From: Pseudomonas guineae
GTDB lineage: Bacteria; Pseudomonadota; Gammaproteobacteria; Pseudomonadales; Pseudomonadaceae
Length of the DNA: 64,000 bases
Reading direction: 5' to 3'
Assembly: GCF_900113745.1 (NCBI RefSeq)
Contig: NZ_FOQL01000001.1
Span: 1,550,001 to 1,614,000 of the forward strand
The notes under the pieces were generated by a model that did not search any database, was not told the DNA's origin, and saw only the letters and a list, made by a program, of their open reading frames with translations. The first letter of the stretch is position 1. The number at the start of each line of letters is the position of its first letter. Position numbers and translations under genes: made by a program. Below, one piece after another: positions 34,655-44,305 of the stretch.

Positions 34655-35995
34655 GTGTTTAAGAACCTAGCCCAATACTTTGGTCAGGATGGCCTTGCGC
34701 CCACTGCCAGCGAACATCGCAGTCTCGGCCTCAGCGGTACGACCGCCCTCTGGCTGGGTGCTAACGTGGTGGTGACCACCATTCTCACCGGCATGCTGCT
34801 AGTGCCCGACTTGCCGTTTCTCCAAGCCATGCTGATTGTGCTGGTCGGTTCCGCCGTCGGCATCCTGCCCTTGGTATTAGTTGGCCTAATGGGCCAGCGC
34901 TCGGGGCTGACCACCATGGTGCTGGCACGGGGTAGCTATGGCCCCAGAGGAGCAAAACTGCCGTCGCTGGTCAATTTACTGACCCTACTGGCCTGGAGTT
35001 GGATTCAGGCGCTGCTGGCCGGCATGAGCCTCAACTACGCGGTCGAACACATCACCGGTTACTCCAACCTGCCGCTGTTTACCATCCTCTGTGAGACCCT
35101 GGTGCTGATGATCGCTCTGCGTGGTCACCTGGGTATCGAGCGGGTGGAGCGCTGGGCTGCCATCGGCATGCTGATACTGGCCGGCGCAGTGTTTTATGTG
35201 ATGGGCCAGAAATTCGAATTCAGCAGCCTGCTGAGCATGCCGGTGGAACCGCGTAACGAAATCAGCCCTGGCATCGCTTTCGATATCGTGATTGCCACGG
35301 CGTTTTCCTGGATTCCGTTAGCGGCCGACTACAACCGTAACTGCCGCACACAAGGCGTGGCCGCAGTCGGTACCTGGGTCGGCTATGTAGCCGCCACGCT
35401 TCTGGCAATGGGCCTGGGGGCGACGGTATCGGGCTTCTCAGTACTCGGCGGTATGGAACAAACGTATGACCCGGCCGTGCTGCTGGCCGGCTTCGGTTTC
35501 GGCTTGCCGGCCGCCATCGTAGTGTTCCTCTCGGTGATGACCACCAACGTGATGTGCGTGTACAGCGCCTCAATGTCGTACCTGAATATCAGCCCCAAAA
35601 CGGCATTCTGGAAACCAGCCCTGTGCATCGGCGTGTTGTCGATTCTCGGCTCGCAGATCCCCGGCATCCTCGACAACTTCCAGAGCTTTCTGCTGATCAT
35701 TGGTAGCGTCTTTATCCCGGCTTTCGCCGTGCTCATTGCGGACTACTACTTGATCCACCGTGGTCAGTATGACGTCGCTGACCTGCTGAGCGAGGATGGG
35801 GGTCGTTACCGTTACCTGGGCGGTTTCAACCCGGCTGCTTTCGCCGCCTATGGCCTAGGTGCCGTACTGGCCTACTACTGGGGCTGGGTCGAGCCGCTGC
35901 CTTTCGGCGCGTCGCTGCCGGTGTTCCTGATCACGGCCGCAAGTTACGCGGTACTGCGACGCTGGGTGCTGGTGCCTAGGGCGCAGCTGGCTTAG
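34655..35995 (+). CDS. NCS1-family permease
   Basis: This 446-aa membrane protein has about 12 transmembrane helices and NCS1 (purine/cytosine permease) features: the N-terminal LGLSGTTALWLGANVVVTTIL, GSYGPRGAKLPSLVNLLTLLAWSW, and VPLAADYNR-like IPLAADYNRNCR. The GTG start at 34655 follows AGGGGAG. In the gbuA operon the substrate may be a guanidino compound or a nucleobase; sequence alone does not decide. Confidence 0.88.
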   Translation: MFKNLAQYFGQDGLAPTASEHRSLGLSGTTALWLGANVVVTTILTGMLLVPDLPFLQAMLIVLVGSAVGILPLVLVGLMGQRSGLTTMVLARGSYGPRGAKLPSLVNLLTLLAWSWIQALLAGMSLNYAVEHITGYSNLPLFTILCETLVLMIALRGHLGIERVERWAAIGMLILAGAVFYVMGQKFEFSSLLSMPVEPRNEISPGIAFDIVIATAFSWIPLAADYNRNCRTQGVAAVGTWVGYVAATLLAMGLGATVSGFSVLGGMEQTYDPAVLLAGFGFGLPAAIVVFLSVMTTNVMCVYSASMSYLNISPKTAFWKPALCIGVLSILGSQIPGILDNFQSFLLIIGSVFIPAFAVLIADYYLIHRGQYDVADLLSEDGGRYRYLGGFNPAAFAAYGLGAVLAYYWGWVEPLPFGASLPVFLITAASYAVLRRWVLVPRAQLA

Positions 35996-36079
35996 CTTGC
36001 ATAGAAACGGAGGACGCGACCCGCTCAACAGGTGATACAGGTAGGGCGGGGGCTCCGGCAATCACGCAGAGACCACAGC

Positions 36080-36817
36080 ATGAAAATCGTCACTCGCCAG
36101 CAATGGTTCGAAGTACGCAATTTGCAAGACGGCGTTAGCCTGATCCATGAGCCTTATATCCGTCCTTTCTACCGCTGTAATATGTGGCACATACAGGGTC
36201 GCGAGCGTGATGTGCTAATCGACTCCGGCTCTGGCCTGGTCAGCTTGCGTGAGGAGTTGCCCCGGCTCACCGAAAAACCCTTGCTGGCGGTGGCCAGCCA
36301 TTGTCACTTTGACCACATCGCGGGGCACCACGAATTTCCTGAGCGCCTGGTGCACCCAGCTGAGGCCGATATCCTCGCCGCGCCGAATGGTGCCAATACC
36401 CTGGCCACGGCTTTCGTCGGCGACGACATGTTCGAGGCACACCCAGACTGCCCGCTGTGCTACGCCGAGTACCGCGTCAAGCCGGCGCCTGCCACACGCC
36501 TGATTGAAGACGGTGACGTGCTGGACATGGGCAACCGTGTGCTACAGGTGCTGCATACCCCCGGCCACTCACCCGGCGGTATCTGCCTGTGGGAAACCAA
36601 GACGCAGACGCTGTTTTCCGGCGACATCCTCTACGATGGCCCGCTGATCGAGGACGCTTACCACTCTGATCTGGATGATTACGCGCGCAGCTTGGCGCGC
36701 CTGCGCGAGTTACCGGTGCGCACGGTGCATGGCGGTCACTTCCCAAGCTTCTCTGGTGAACGTATGCGGGTATTAATCCAGCAATGGTTCGCCGCCCACG
36801 CGCACCTTCACGCCTAA
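36080..36817 (+). CDS. Metallo-beta-lactamase fold hydrolase
   Basis: This 245-aa hydrolase has the two-metal motif SHCHFDHIAGH (HxHxDH), a metal His in HTPGHSPGG, SGDILY for the bridging Asp and HGGHFPSF at the end. I start at ATG 36080; an upstream in-frame start at 36032 lacks support. It lies 84 bases after the permease and 84 before the dehydrogenase. It most likely acts on a small ester, lactone or thioester of the pathway. The exact substrate is unknown. Confidence 0.88.
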   Translation: MKIVTRQQWFEVRNLQDGVSLIHEPYIRPFYRCNMWHIQGRERDVLIDSGSGLVSLREELPRLTEKPLLAVASHCHFDHIAGHHEFPERLVHPAEADILAAPNGANTLATAFVGDDMFEAHPDCPLCYAEYRVKPAPATRLIEDGDVLDMGNRVLQVLHTPGHSPGGICLWETKTQTLFSGDILYDGPLIEDAYHSDLDDYARSLARLRELPVRTVHGGHFPSFSGERMRVLIQQWFAAHAHLHA

Positions 36818-36901
36818 ATATGCCGAACACGCTGCGCCATACACACCACACCAGCCTATAGGCCTTCTACCCGGCACGATTCAACTTGTCCAAGGTGACA
36901 C

Positions 36902-38341
36902 ATGACTGCACAACTGTTTATCGATGGCGCCTGGCACCCCGCAACAAGCGGCATCACCCTGGCGGTGTTCAACCCCAGCACGGGCGAGCAAATTGCCCGC
37001 GTCGCCAGTGCCTCGGCGGCCGACGTGGACCTCGCGGTGCAGGCCGCACGTCGTGCGTTACCGGCTTGGAGTCAACGCCCGGCCAGCGAACGAGCCGGCT
37101 ACCTGCGCGCCTTCGCCGCAGAAATTGAAGCGCGCAGTCATGCTCTGATCGAGCTGCAAATGCGCAACAGCGGCAAACCACGCCACGAGGCCGAGCTGGA
37201 TATCAGTGATGCCATCGCCACCTTCGCCTATTACGCCGAGTTGGCCGAGGGCCTGGACGACCGGCAGAACGTCGCCGTGGCCTTGCCGGATAACAGCTAC
37301 CAGTCCTTTACCCGTGTTGAGTCACTGGGCGTAGTCGGGCTGATCGTGCCGTGGAACTTCCCCTTGGTCACCAGTGCCTGGAAGCTGGCCCCGGCGCTGG
37401 CAGCCGGTTGCTGCGCAGTCCTCAAACCCTCAGAGCTGACGCCGCTGATCGAACTGCAACTGGGCGAAATTGCCACGGCCATCGGCCTACCGGCTGGCGT
37501 GCTCAACCTAGTGCCCGGCGCGGCTGAAACCGGCGCCGCGCTGGTCAGCCACCCGCAGATCGCCAAGCTGTCGTTTACCGGCAGTAATGCTGTCGGGCGC
37601 AAGGTCATGCAGGCCGCCGCAGGCCGTACCTTGCCAGTGGCCTTGGAGCTGGGCGGTAAATCACCCATTTTAGTGTTCGCCGACAGCGATCTAGATCAGG
37701 CCGTTGAGTGGGTCATCGCGGGTATCTGCTGGAACGCCGGGCAGATGTGCTCGGCCACCTCACGCTTATTGGTTGAGGACAGCATCGCCGATGCTTTGCA
37801 CGCAAGACTGGCCTACGCCCTAAGCAAGCTCAAGGTCAGCGCCCCACAGGTCGATGGCTGTGCGATGGGACCCATGACCAGCCAGGCGCAGCTGCACAAG
37901 GTGCTGGCGTATTTCGCCATCGCCAAGCAGGAAGGCTTGCGCTGCCTCAGTGGGGCGCTGCCGTTACCGGGGCCTGGCTGGTTCGTCGCGCCAACGCTGT
38001 ACGCCGATGTACCCGCAGACAGCCGTCTATGGTGCGAGGAAATCTTTGGCCCGGTGCTGTGCAGCCGGCGCTTCACCGACGAGGCCGACGCCATCCGCCA
38101 GGCCAATGAATGTGATTTCGCCTTGGCTGCCACCGTAATCAGCGCCGACCGTAAACGCGCCATGCGCGTAGCCGCGGCGCTCGAGGCTGGGCATGTGTGG
38201 ATCAACTCGGCGCAAGTCATCTACCCGCATACCTCTTGGGGTGGCGGTAAGGCCAGTGGTATTGGCCGTGAACTGGGCCCGTGGGGGCTGTCGGCCTTTC
38301 AGCAGGTCAAGCACATCACCGTGCCCAGTGAGGAGAACTAA
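36902..38341 (+). CDS. NAD(P)-dependent aldehyde dehydrogenase
   Basis: This 479-aa enzyme has the family Glu249 (LELGGKSP) and catalytic Cys283 (NAGQMCSATSR), together with PWNFPLVTSAWKLAPALAAG. It is in the betaine-aldehyde/aminoaldehyde branch. In a guanidinobutyrate operon a 4-guanidinobutyraldehyde or aminobutyraldehyde dehydrogenase role is plausible, which would supply the substrate of GbuA. That assignment comes from context, not from the sequence alone. Confidence 0.9.
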   Translation: MTAQLFIDGAWHPATSGITLAVFNPSTGEQIARVASASAADVDLAVQAARRALPAWSQRPASERAGYLRAFAAEIEARSHALIELQMRNSGKPRHEAELDISDAIATFAYYAELAEGLDDRQNVAVALPDNSYQSFTRVESLGVVGLIVPWNFPLVTSAWKLAPALAAGCCAVLKPSELTPLIELQLGEIATAIGLPAGVLNLVPGAAETGAALVSHPQIAKLSFTGSNAVGRKVMQAAAGRTLPVALELGGKSPILVFADSDLDQAVEWVIAGICWNAGQMCSATSRLLVEDSIADALHARLAYALSKLKVSAPQVDGCAMGPMTSQAQLHKVLAYFAIAKQEGLRCLSGALPLPGPGWFVAPTLYADVPADSRLWCEEIFGPVLCSRRFTDEADAIRQANECDFALAATVISADRKRAMRVAAALEAGHVWINSAQVIYPHTSWGGGKASGIGRELGPWGLSAFQQVKHITVPSEEN

Positions 38342-38395
38342 AGCCCAACAACATCACGCCACAGAGGGCGACAGGCGCGGCTAGAAGTCTTTACC

Positions 38396-39508
38396 ATGCA
38401 CGCACTGATTCAACCCAACCCAGGGATGTTTGGCGTGACTCATCACTATGACCTGCTATTGATTGGCGCGGGCCATGCGCACCTCGGCGTCTTGCGCCGC
38501 TGGGCATTGGTCGAACGCCCGCCGGGGCGTATTGCCCTGATTAGCCCCGGCCCAGTGGCTTGGTATTCCGGCATGTTGCCGGGCCTGCTGGCAGGGCGGC
38601 ATAGCGCCGCCGACTGCCAGGTGGAGCTGCAGGCGCTATGTCGTGCGGCCAAGGTCGAGCTGATCATCAGCCCAGTTGAAGGCCTGTCTGCTGCCCAGCA
38701 GCAAGTGCAGCTGGGCGATGGCCGCACCTTGGGCGCCAGCTGGCTGTCACTGAATGTCGGCGCGCAAATCAGCGCACCACCGCAGCAGGGTGAAGCCATG
38801 CAACTGCTGGCAGTAAAACCCTTTGATCAGTTCATCAGCGGCTGGCAGCAATGGCAGGCTAAACCCGAGCCGATGGCGATTCTCGGTGGCGGCGCGGCAG
38901 GGGTCGAGTTGGCGCTGGCCTTGGCCGGCAAGGTGCCGCAACTGGCGTTGTTCAGCGCCGGTCACCTACTCGATGGTTTGTCTCCTGGGGTACGGTTGCG
39001 CGCGCTGGGCCATCTGCGCCAACACGCAGTAGAAGTACGCGAAGACTGCCCGATCAGCCGTATCGACAACGACTCTCTGCTCAGCGGCAATGCACCAGTG
39101 TGGCGCGGCCAACGCCTGCTGCTGGCCAGCGGTGCCAAAGCCTTTGCCTGGCCGGTGCACAGCGGCCTGGGCTGCGACGAGCGTGGCTTTGTGCTAATCG
39201 CACCGACGCTGCAGAGCTACACCCACCCGACCATTTTCGCCGTGGGTGACTGCGCCAGCCTGCCTGGTGCGCGCAAAAGCGGGGTGTACGCAGTGCGTCA
39301 GGGCCCGGTGCTAGCGACCAACCTGAGTGCCGCGCTACGCGGCCTGCCGTTGAAACGCTACCGCCCACAACGGCAGAGCTTGGCCTTACTCGCCACTGGC
39401 GATGGCGGGGCATTGCTGGACTGGCACGGTTACAGCGCCGGCGGCCAGTGCTATGGCCGCTGGAAGGACTTTCTGGATAAGGGCTTTATCCAGCGTCACC
39501 GTTTTTAG
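38396..39508 (+). CDS. FAD/NAD(P)-dependent oxidoreductase, NDH-2/SelD-associated type
   Basis: This 370-aa flavoprotein has a FAD motif LLLIGAGHAHLGVL (about 20-33), a second nucleotide motif AILGGGAAGVELALAL and the FAD tail signature PTIFAVGDCASLP. It resembles the disulfide-oxidoreductase family that is often fused to or near selenophosphate synthetase, but no selD is here. ATG 38396 and ATG 38426 are both possible, and neither has a strong ribosome-binding site. It follows the aldehyde dehydrogenase by 54 bases and may transfer its electrons. Confidence 0.82.
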   Translation: MHALIQPNPGMFGVTHHYDLLLIGAGHAHLGVLRRWALVERPPGRIALISPGPVAWYSGMLPGLLAGRHSAADCQVELQALCRAAKVELIISPVEGLSAAQQQVQLGDGRTLGASWLSLNVGAQISAPPQQGEAMQLLAVKPFDQFISGWQQWQAKPEPMAILGGGAAGVELALALAGKVPQLALFSAGHLLDGLSPGVRLRALGHLRQHAVEVREDCPISRIDNDSLLSGNAPVWRGQRLLLASGAKAFAWPVHSGLGCDERGFVLIAPTLQSYTHPTIFAVGDCASLPGARKSGVYAVRQGPVLATNLSAALRGLPLKRYRPQRQSLALLATGDGGALLDWHGYSAGGQCYGRWKDFLDKGFIQRHRF

Positions 39509-39803
39509 CGGCTTTACGCACAACCTTATGGGGGCAAAAAAGGCTAAGGGATGAACGCGCCTGCGACCAAAGTGCCATAGCTGAATGCGCTTATGGCTGC
39601 TCGAATCAACCGCCCAGTAAAGGTTGATCGCAGGGAGTACCACCCGCATGGTCTACAGATTCGCCGACAACGGCCGATTGCCTAACCAGGTCTATTCGGC
39701 TGCACGCACTCAGGCTCCAGCCAGCATGGCCCGCGCAGCGCATAATGGCGCGCCACAGCGAGTGTCTGCTGCTTGGCCCAGAATAAGAATAATGAGGTTT
39801 GTC
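39509..39803. promoter_or_regulatory. Upstream region of the chemoreceptor gene
   Basis: This 295-base stretch has no convincing gene. The chemoreceptor frame stays open from 39624, but its residues are low in structure and the gene has its GAGG ribosome-binding site only before ATG 39804. Confidence 0.4.
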
Positions 39804-41375
39804 ATGCGCTCTGCTTTTATTACCTATCCCAAGGCCTGCCTGCTGCACGCTATCGGTTTGGCTGGGTTGATGCTGGCCTACCAGCAGATGCAGCTGCCTT
39901 GGTTTATCAGCATTCCGTCCTTTCTGCTGTTGGCGCTCTGGCCCTGGCTGGGCCCCTGGCAGCGCCAGCATGAAGAGCAACCCGCGCTACCCAACAGCCA
40001 CGACGAGTCGTTCAGCCGTCTCAGTCAAGACTTGTCGCGGCAGACCTGTCATAACGCCCTGGCCGCAGCCGAGGTCGCCCATGCCGCGCAGCAACTGGCC
40101 GGCAAGCTGCAGTCGCAGCTGAGCGCCACCGAGCAGATCAACCAAGCAGCCGAAGCCATCACCCACACTGAACAAGGTAACGCCCAGCGCGCCGAACAGA
40201 CTCTGCTGGCGGCCCAACGCGTGCGGCAAAACAGCAACAGCGGCCAACAGCAACTGCGTGAAACCATCACGACCATGCAGCAGCTAAGCGCGCAGACCAG
40301 CACCAGCCGTGAACTGATCGATGGCCTCAGCAGCCGCACCGAGCAGATCGAAAAAGTTACCCAGGTGATCCAATCAATCGCCAGCCAGACCAACCTGCTG
40401 GCGCTGAATGCCGCCATCGAGGCAGCCCGCGCCGGCGAAATGGGCCGTGGCTTTGCCGTGGTAGCCGATGAAGTGCGTAACTTGGCCGGGCGTACCACCA
40501 GCGCCACCGAAGAAGTCACGCAAATGGTCAGCGACATCCGCCAGCAAAGCGCTGCGGTGGTCAGCCATATGCAGCAACAAGCCGAGCAGCTGACCCTAGC
40601 GGCAACGCAGGTCGAACATACCGGCGAGCAATTGCAGGGCATCGCCAGCCTGGCTGAAGAGGTTGAGAGCCAGGTCGGGCAGATCGACAGCGGCACCCGG
40701 CATAACCACGAACGCCTGGCCGAGCTGTCAGTGGCGGCCGGTCAATTGCGCAGCGATGTCGACGACAGCGAAGCGCAGACACGCCAGCTCAGCAGCGCCG
40801 CCGAGCGATTGGTCGGCCAGACGGAAAGTATCAGCGAGCAACTCGCCAGCGTCGGCTTGGATGACTATCACCAGCGCATTTTTGATCTCGCTTGCCACGC
40901 AGCGACGCAGATTGCCGCGCAGTTCGAAGCGGATATGCAGGCGGCTCGCATTAGCTCGAGTGACCTGTTCGACCGCCATTACCAGCCGATTGCTGGCAGC
41001 TTCCCAGCCAAATACAGCACCCGTTTTGACCGCTACGCCGACCAGGTGCTACCGGCTATTCAAGAACCCTTGCTGAGTCAGCACGAAGGCCTGGTATTCG
41101 CCATCGCCTGCACCCCACAAGGCTATGTGCCAACCCACAATAGCGCCTTCAACCACCCGCCCAGCGGTGACCGCGCGGTGGACACCCTGAAAAGCCGCAG
41201 CAAACGCCTGTTCAATGACCGCACGGGCATCCGCTGTGGCAGCCATGAGAAACATTTATTGCTACAGACCTATATGCGCGACACCGGCGAGCTGATGCAT
41301 GACCTGTCCGTGCCCATCATCGTGCAAGGTCGCCACTGGGGCGGTTTGCGCCTGGGCTACACGCCCCAGGATTAA
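39804..41375 (+). CDS. Methyl-accepting chemotaxis protein with C-terminal extension
   Basis: This 523-aa protein starts at ATG 39804, with GAGG in ATGAGG seven bases before. Two close transmembrane helices (about 10-28 and 32-50) leave almost no periplasmic loop, and no HAMP domain is evident. A methyl-accepting signalling domain spans about 70-340, with the tip [36 protein letters not shown]. After it an unusual C-terminal domain (about 350-523) contains [45 protein letters not shown] and GGLRLGY; this type of domain is a sensor-like module on some Pseudomonas receptors. It should therefore sense cytoplasmic or membrane signals. Confidence 0.88.
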   Translation: MRSAFITYPKACLLHAIGLAGLMLAYQQMQLPWFISIPSFLLLALWPWLGPWQRQHEEQPALPNSHDESFSRLSQDLSRQTCHNALAAAEVAHAAQQLAGKLQSQLSATEQINQAAEAITHTEQGNAQRAEQTLLAAQRVRQNSNSGQQQLRETITTMQQLSAQTSTSRELIDGLSSRTEQIEKVTQVIQSIASQTNLLALNAAIEAARAGEMGRGFAVVADEVRNLAGRTTSATEEVTQMVSDIRQQSAAVVSHMQQQAEQLTLAATQVEHTGEQLQGIASLAEEVESQVGQIDSGTRHNHERLAELSVAAGQLRSDVDDSEAQTRQLSSAAERLVGQTESISEQLASVGLDDYHQRIFDLACHAATQIAAQFEADMQAARISSSDLFDRHYQPIAGSFPAKYSTRFDRYADQVLPAIQEPLLSQHEGLVFAIACTPQGYVPTHNSAFNHPPSGDRAVDTLKSRSKRLFNDRTGIRCGSHEKHLLLQTYMRDTGELMHDLSVPIIVQGRHWGGLRLGYTPQD

Positions 41376-41595
41376 ACGGGAACGGCGGCCCCCGTTAATA
41401 ACGCCCCAAGCTCAGCGGGTGACTCCGGGCATTACTGATACCGGCATAATTCAGCAATAACAGGCTGAAGCGGTGCAGGGATATTCATCCTCTCGATACT
41501 CGACATTAAAATTTTTGAATTATCGAATCGCAACAGGGCTCCTATGCTGTAAGCCTTTCACGCTAGCGATGGGCACTGCCCACGAGGAGCACGTT

Positions 41596-42279
41596 ATGAA
41601 GATTCTGCTGGTTCTGACTTCCCACGACCAACTCGGCGACACCGGGCACAAGACCGGTTTCTGGCTGGAAGAATTTGCCTCGCCTTATTACGTATTCAAG
41701 GATGCTGGCGCGCAGCTAACCTTGGCCTCACCCAAGGGCGGTCAACCCCCGCTCGACCCAACTAGCGACGCTGAAGACGCACAAACCGCTTCCACTGAAC
41801 GCTTCAAAGCAGACCCCGCCGCGCAACAAGCGCTAGCCAACACCGTGCCGTTGAGCCAAGTGCAAGCGGACGATTTCGATGCTGTGTTCTACCCCGGCGG
41901 CCACGGTCCGTTGTGGGACTTGGCCGAAGATCGCACGTCCATCGCCCTGATCGAGCATTTCTACGCGCTAAACAAGCCTGTAGCCGCGGTCTGCCACGCG
42001 CCGGGCATATTCCGCCACACCAAAGCAGCCAATGGTCAGCCACTGGTCAGCGGCAAAAAAGTCACCGGTTTCAGCAACAGCGAAGAAGAAGCCGTCAAGC
42101 TGACCCAAGTGGTACCGTTTTTGGTGCAGGACATGCTCATCGCCAACGGCGGTCACTACTCCAGCGTCAACGACTGGCAGAGCCATGTGAAGGTCGACGG
42201 GCTGCTGATCACCGGGCAAAACCCGGCTTCGTCGGATGCTACCGCCGAAGCGCTGATGACCCTCCTAAACAGCCACTAA
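41596..42279 (+). CDS. DJ-1/PfpI family protein, Hsp31-like
   Basis: This 227-aa protein is a class I glutamine amidotransferase-like DJ-1 family member. It has GFWLEEFASPYYVF (the acidic residue of the active site), FYPGGHGPLWDL and the nucleophile elbow AVCHAPGIF. ATG 41596 follows GAGGAGC; the longer in-frame version from 41473 is unlikely. Members detoxify methylglyoxal or repair glycated protein. It stands alone, 220 bases after the chemoreceptor. Confidence 0.92.
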   Translation: MKILLVLTSHDQLGDTGHKTGFWLEEFASPYYVFKDAGAQLTLASPKGGQPPLDPTSDAEDAQTASTERFKADPAAQQALANTVPLSQVQADDFDAVFYPGGHGPLWDLAEDRTSIALIEHFYALNKPVAAVCHAPGIFRHTKAANGQPLVSGKKVTGFSNSEEEAVKLTQVVPFLVQDMLIANGGHYSSVNDWQSHVKVDGLLITGQNPASSDATAEALMTLLNSH

Positions 42280-42342
42280 CCGCTAAGCAGGCTGGCGCAT
42301 AAGCTGCTACGCAGCTGACGCCAGCCAGAGGTAATTTCAACC

Positions 42343-42999
42343 ATGCAACTCAACGCCGATTTCAGCCAGCGGGCGCTTGTGCGCCCAGACGACAGCCCTT
42401 GGGTAGCCTCACCCATGCCAGGCGTAGAGCGGCGCATGCTCGACCGGATTGGCGAGGAACTGGCGCGGGCGACCTCGGTCGTGCGCTATGCGGCAGGCTC
42501 TCACTTCAGCGCCCATCAGCATCCGGGTGGCGAAGAGTTTCTGGTGCTCGAGGGTGTTTTCTCCGACGAGCGCGGCGATTACCCAGCCGGCACCTATGTG
42601 CGCAACCCCATCGGCAGCCAGCACGCGCCGTTCAGCCGTGATGGCTGTACGATCTTGGTCAAGCTCATGCAATTTGATCCGGCGGATGACCAGCACGTGG
42701 TGATCGACAGCAATCACGCCGAATGGCGCCAGGGCTTGGTCCCAGGCCTGCAGGTGTTGCCGTTGCATCAACACGGTACCGAAAATGTTGCCCTGGTGCG
42801 TTGGGCGCCAGGCACCTATTTCAATGCGCACCGGCATTGGGGTGGCGAGGAAATTTTTGTCCTCGAAGGCACCTTTCAGGATGAGTTCGGCGACTACCCC
42901 GCCGGCAGCTGGCTACGCAGCCCACACCTGTCGCAGCACACCCCGTTTAGCGAACAGGGTTGCCTGATCTGGGTAAAAACCGGGCATCTGGGCAGTTAA
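42343..42999 (+). CDS. Double-cupin protein, ChrR-like
   Basis: This 218-aa protein has two ChrR-type cupin domains with the same layout. The first (about 35-110) has HFSAHQHPGGEEFLVLEG, the second (about 145-215) YFNAHRHWGGEEIFVLEG, each with the His and Glu metal ligands. No anti-sigma N-terminal zinc domain is present, so it is a cupin-only protein, not an anti-sigma factor. It may bind zinc or an oxidised small molecule. Its stop overlaps the stop of the convergent OYE gene inside a palindrome. Confidence 0.85.
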   Translation: MQLNADFSQRALVRPDDSPWVASPMPGVERRMLDRIGEELARATSVVRYAAGSHFSAHQHPGGEEFLVLEGVFSDERGDYPAGTYVRNPIGSQHAPFSRDGCTILVKLMQFDPADDQHVVIDSNHAEWRQGLVPGLQVLPLHQHGTENVALVRWAPGTYFNAHRHWGGEEIFVLEGTFQDEFGDYPAGSWLRSPHLSQHTPFSEQGCLIWVKTGHLGS

Positions 43000-43004
43000 C
43001 TGCC
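42991..43004. repeat. 14-bp palindrome holding both convergent stop codons
   Basis: GGCAGTTAACTGCC is a perfect palindrome. The TAA of the cupin gene (42997-42999) and, on the other strand, the TAA of the OYE gene (42996-42998) share its centre. Confidence 0.8.
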
Positions 43005-44228
43005 GCCCGCCATCAAGCGCTTGTAAACGCGAGTACGCCGCGCGGCTTTGAGTTGCTCCAGTAGCAGGGCGCGCAGCGGTGACACCTGTGCGTAGGTGCG
43101 CTTACCGCGGCTGAGCTGACGCAACTGAAACTTCACCGTGGCCATATACGCCAGCGAGGCCAGCGCCTTGTTCTTCCAGCGAATCGGCGGCAGCTCGGCG
43201 CGGGCTTCACCGTCACCCGCCTGCCACTGCTTGGGCAATGCCGGCTCGATGGCCAGTGCCGTACCGATACCGGCCATGGCCACACCGCTGGCCAATACCT
43301 GCTCAACCACCGGCAAACGGCGAATACCACCGGTGACCATGATCGGCATCTTCGCCACCGCGGCAATCTCGCCAGCAAACTCGAGAAAGTATGCTTCGCG
43401 TGCCAAGGTGCGGCCATCACGGGAATCGCCTTGCATGGCCGGTGCCTCATAGCTGCCGCCGGACAACTCGACCATGTCCACCGCCAACTCATTGAGCAAC
43501 AGCACCACCTGCTTGGCATCAGCCTCAGCAAAGCCGCCGCGCTGGAAGTCCGCCGAGTTGAGTTTGACTGCCACGCTGAAACTCGGCGTGACCCGCGCGC
43601 GCACGGCCTTGATTACGTCCAGCAGCAAACGGGCGCGGTTTTCTAACGAACCGCCCCAGCCATCTGTGCGCTTATTGCTCAGTGGCGAGAGAAACTGGCT
43701 GATCAGGTAACCGTGCGCCGCGTGAATCTGCACGCCGTTGAAGCCAGCCTTTTCGGCGAGCTGGGCAGAACGGGCAAAACGCTCAATTAATGCCGCAATC
43801 TCAGCCTCATCCAGTGCTTTGGGCACGGGGAACATCTTCGATAAGCCGCCCAGCTCCAGCGCTACCGCAGAGGGCGCCACCGTCTGCTGGCCAAGGTTGG
43901 CTTGCATCTGCCGCCCCGGATGGTTGAGCTGCATCCAGATCTGCGCGCCGTGGGAGCGACCAATGCGCGCCCACTCATGGAATTTATCCAGCTGCCGTTC
44001 ATCTTCCAGCACTACGCCACCAGGGCCGGTCATGGCGCGGCGGTCGACCATGACGTTACCCGTCAGCAGCAAGCCCGTGCCGCCTTCGGCCCAGGCCTGA
44101 TACAAGCGCAACAGCTCGGCAGACGGCCCCTGCGTTAAGTCGGCGAGGTTCTCTTCCATTGCCGCCTTGGCAATACGATTAGGGATAACGCTGCCGTTAG
44201 GCAGGGACAAGGCTTCGAATGCGCGCAT
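42996..44228 (-). CDS. Old Yellow Enzyme-family NADH:flavin oxidoreductase
   Basis: This 410-aa enzyme is a TIM-barrel FMN oxidoreductase. Features are PNRIAKAAMEENLAD, IWMQLNHPGRQ, GFNGVQIHAAHGYLISQFLSP (His-x-x-His substrate site), NKRTDGWGGSLENR and MVTGGIRR for phosphate binding. It reduces activated alkenes such as enones, typical of xenobiotic or electrophile stress. The 30 C-terminal residues are basic. It is divergent from a MerR-type gene, and the shared promoter has the 19-base spacer of MerR-controlled genes. Confidence 0.93.
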   Translation of the reverse strand: MRAFEALSLPNGSVIPNRIAKAAMEENLADLTQGPSAELLRLYQAWAEGGTGLLLTGNVMVDRRAMTGPGGVVLEDERQLDKFHEWARIGRSHGAQIWMQLNHPGRQMQANLGQQTVAPSAVALELGGLSKMFPVPKALDEAEIAALIERFARSAQLAEKAGFNGVQIHAAHGYLISQFLSPLSNKRTDGWGGSLENRARLLLDVIKAVRARVTPSFSVAVKLNSADFQRGGFAEADAKQVVLLLNELAVDMVELSGGSYEAPAMQGDSRDGRTLAREAYFLEFAGEIAAVAKMPIMVTGGIRRLPVVEQVLASGVAMAGIGTALAIEPALPKQWQAGDGEARAELPPIRWKNKALASLAYMATVKFQLRQLSRGKRTYAQVSPLRALLLEQLKAARRTRVYKRLMAGGS

Positions 44229-44256
44229 GAAGGACTCCGGGGTGGCAGATCGAACA

Positions 44257-44287
44257 AGCCTAAGGTTAAAGTCAGCTTTAAGGTCAA
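44257..44287 (-). promoter_or_regulatory. MerR-type promoter for the OYE gene
   Basis: On the minus strand -35 TTGACC and -10 TAGGCT are separated by exactly 19 bases. The spacer carries a dyad, CTTAAAG-CTGA-CTTTAAC, imperfect by one base. Over-long spacers with a dyad are the mark of MerR-regulated promoters; the divergent MerR gene is the obvious regulator. Confidence 0.75.
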
Positions 44288-44305
44288 TAGCACGGAGTGA
44301 AGAGA

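Noticed and set aside
42343..42999. ChrR anti-sigma factor
   Set aside because: The zinc-binding anti-sigma domain is absent and no ECF sigma gene is adjacent; only two cupin domains are present.
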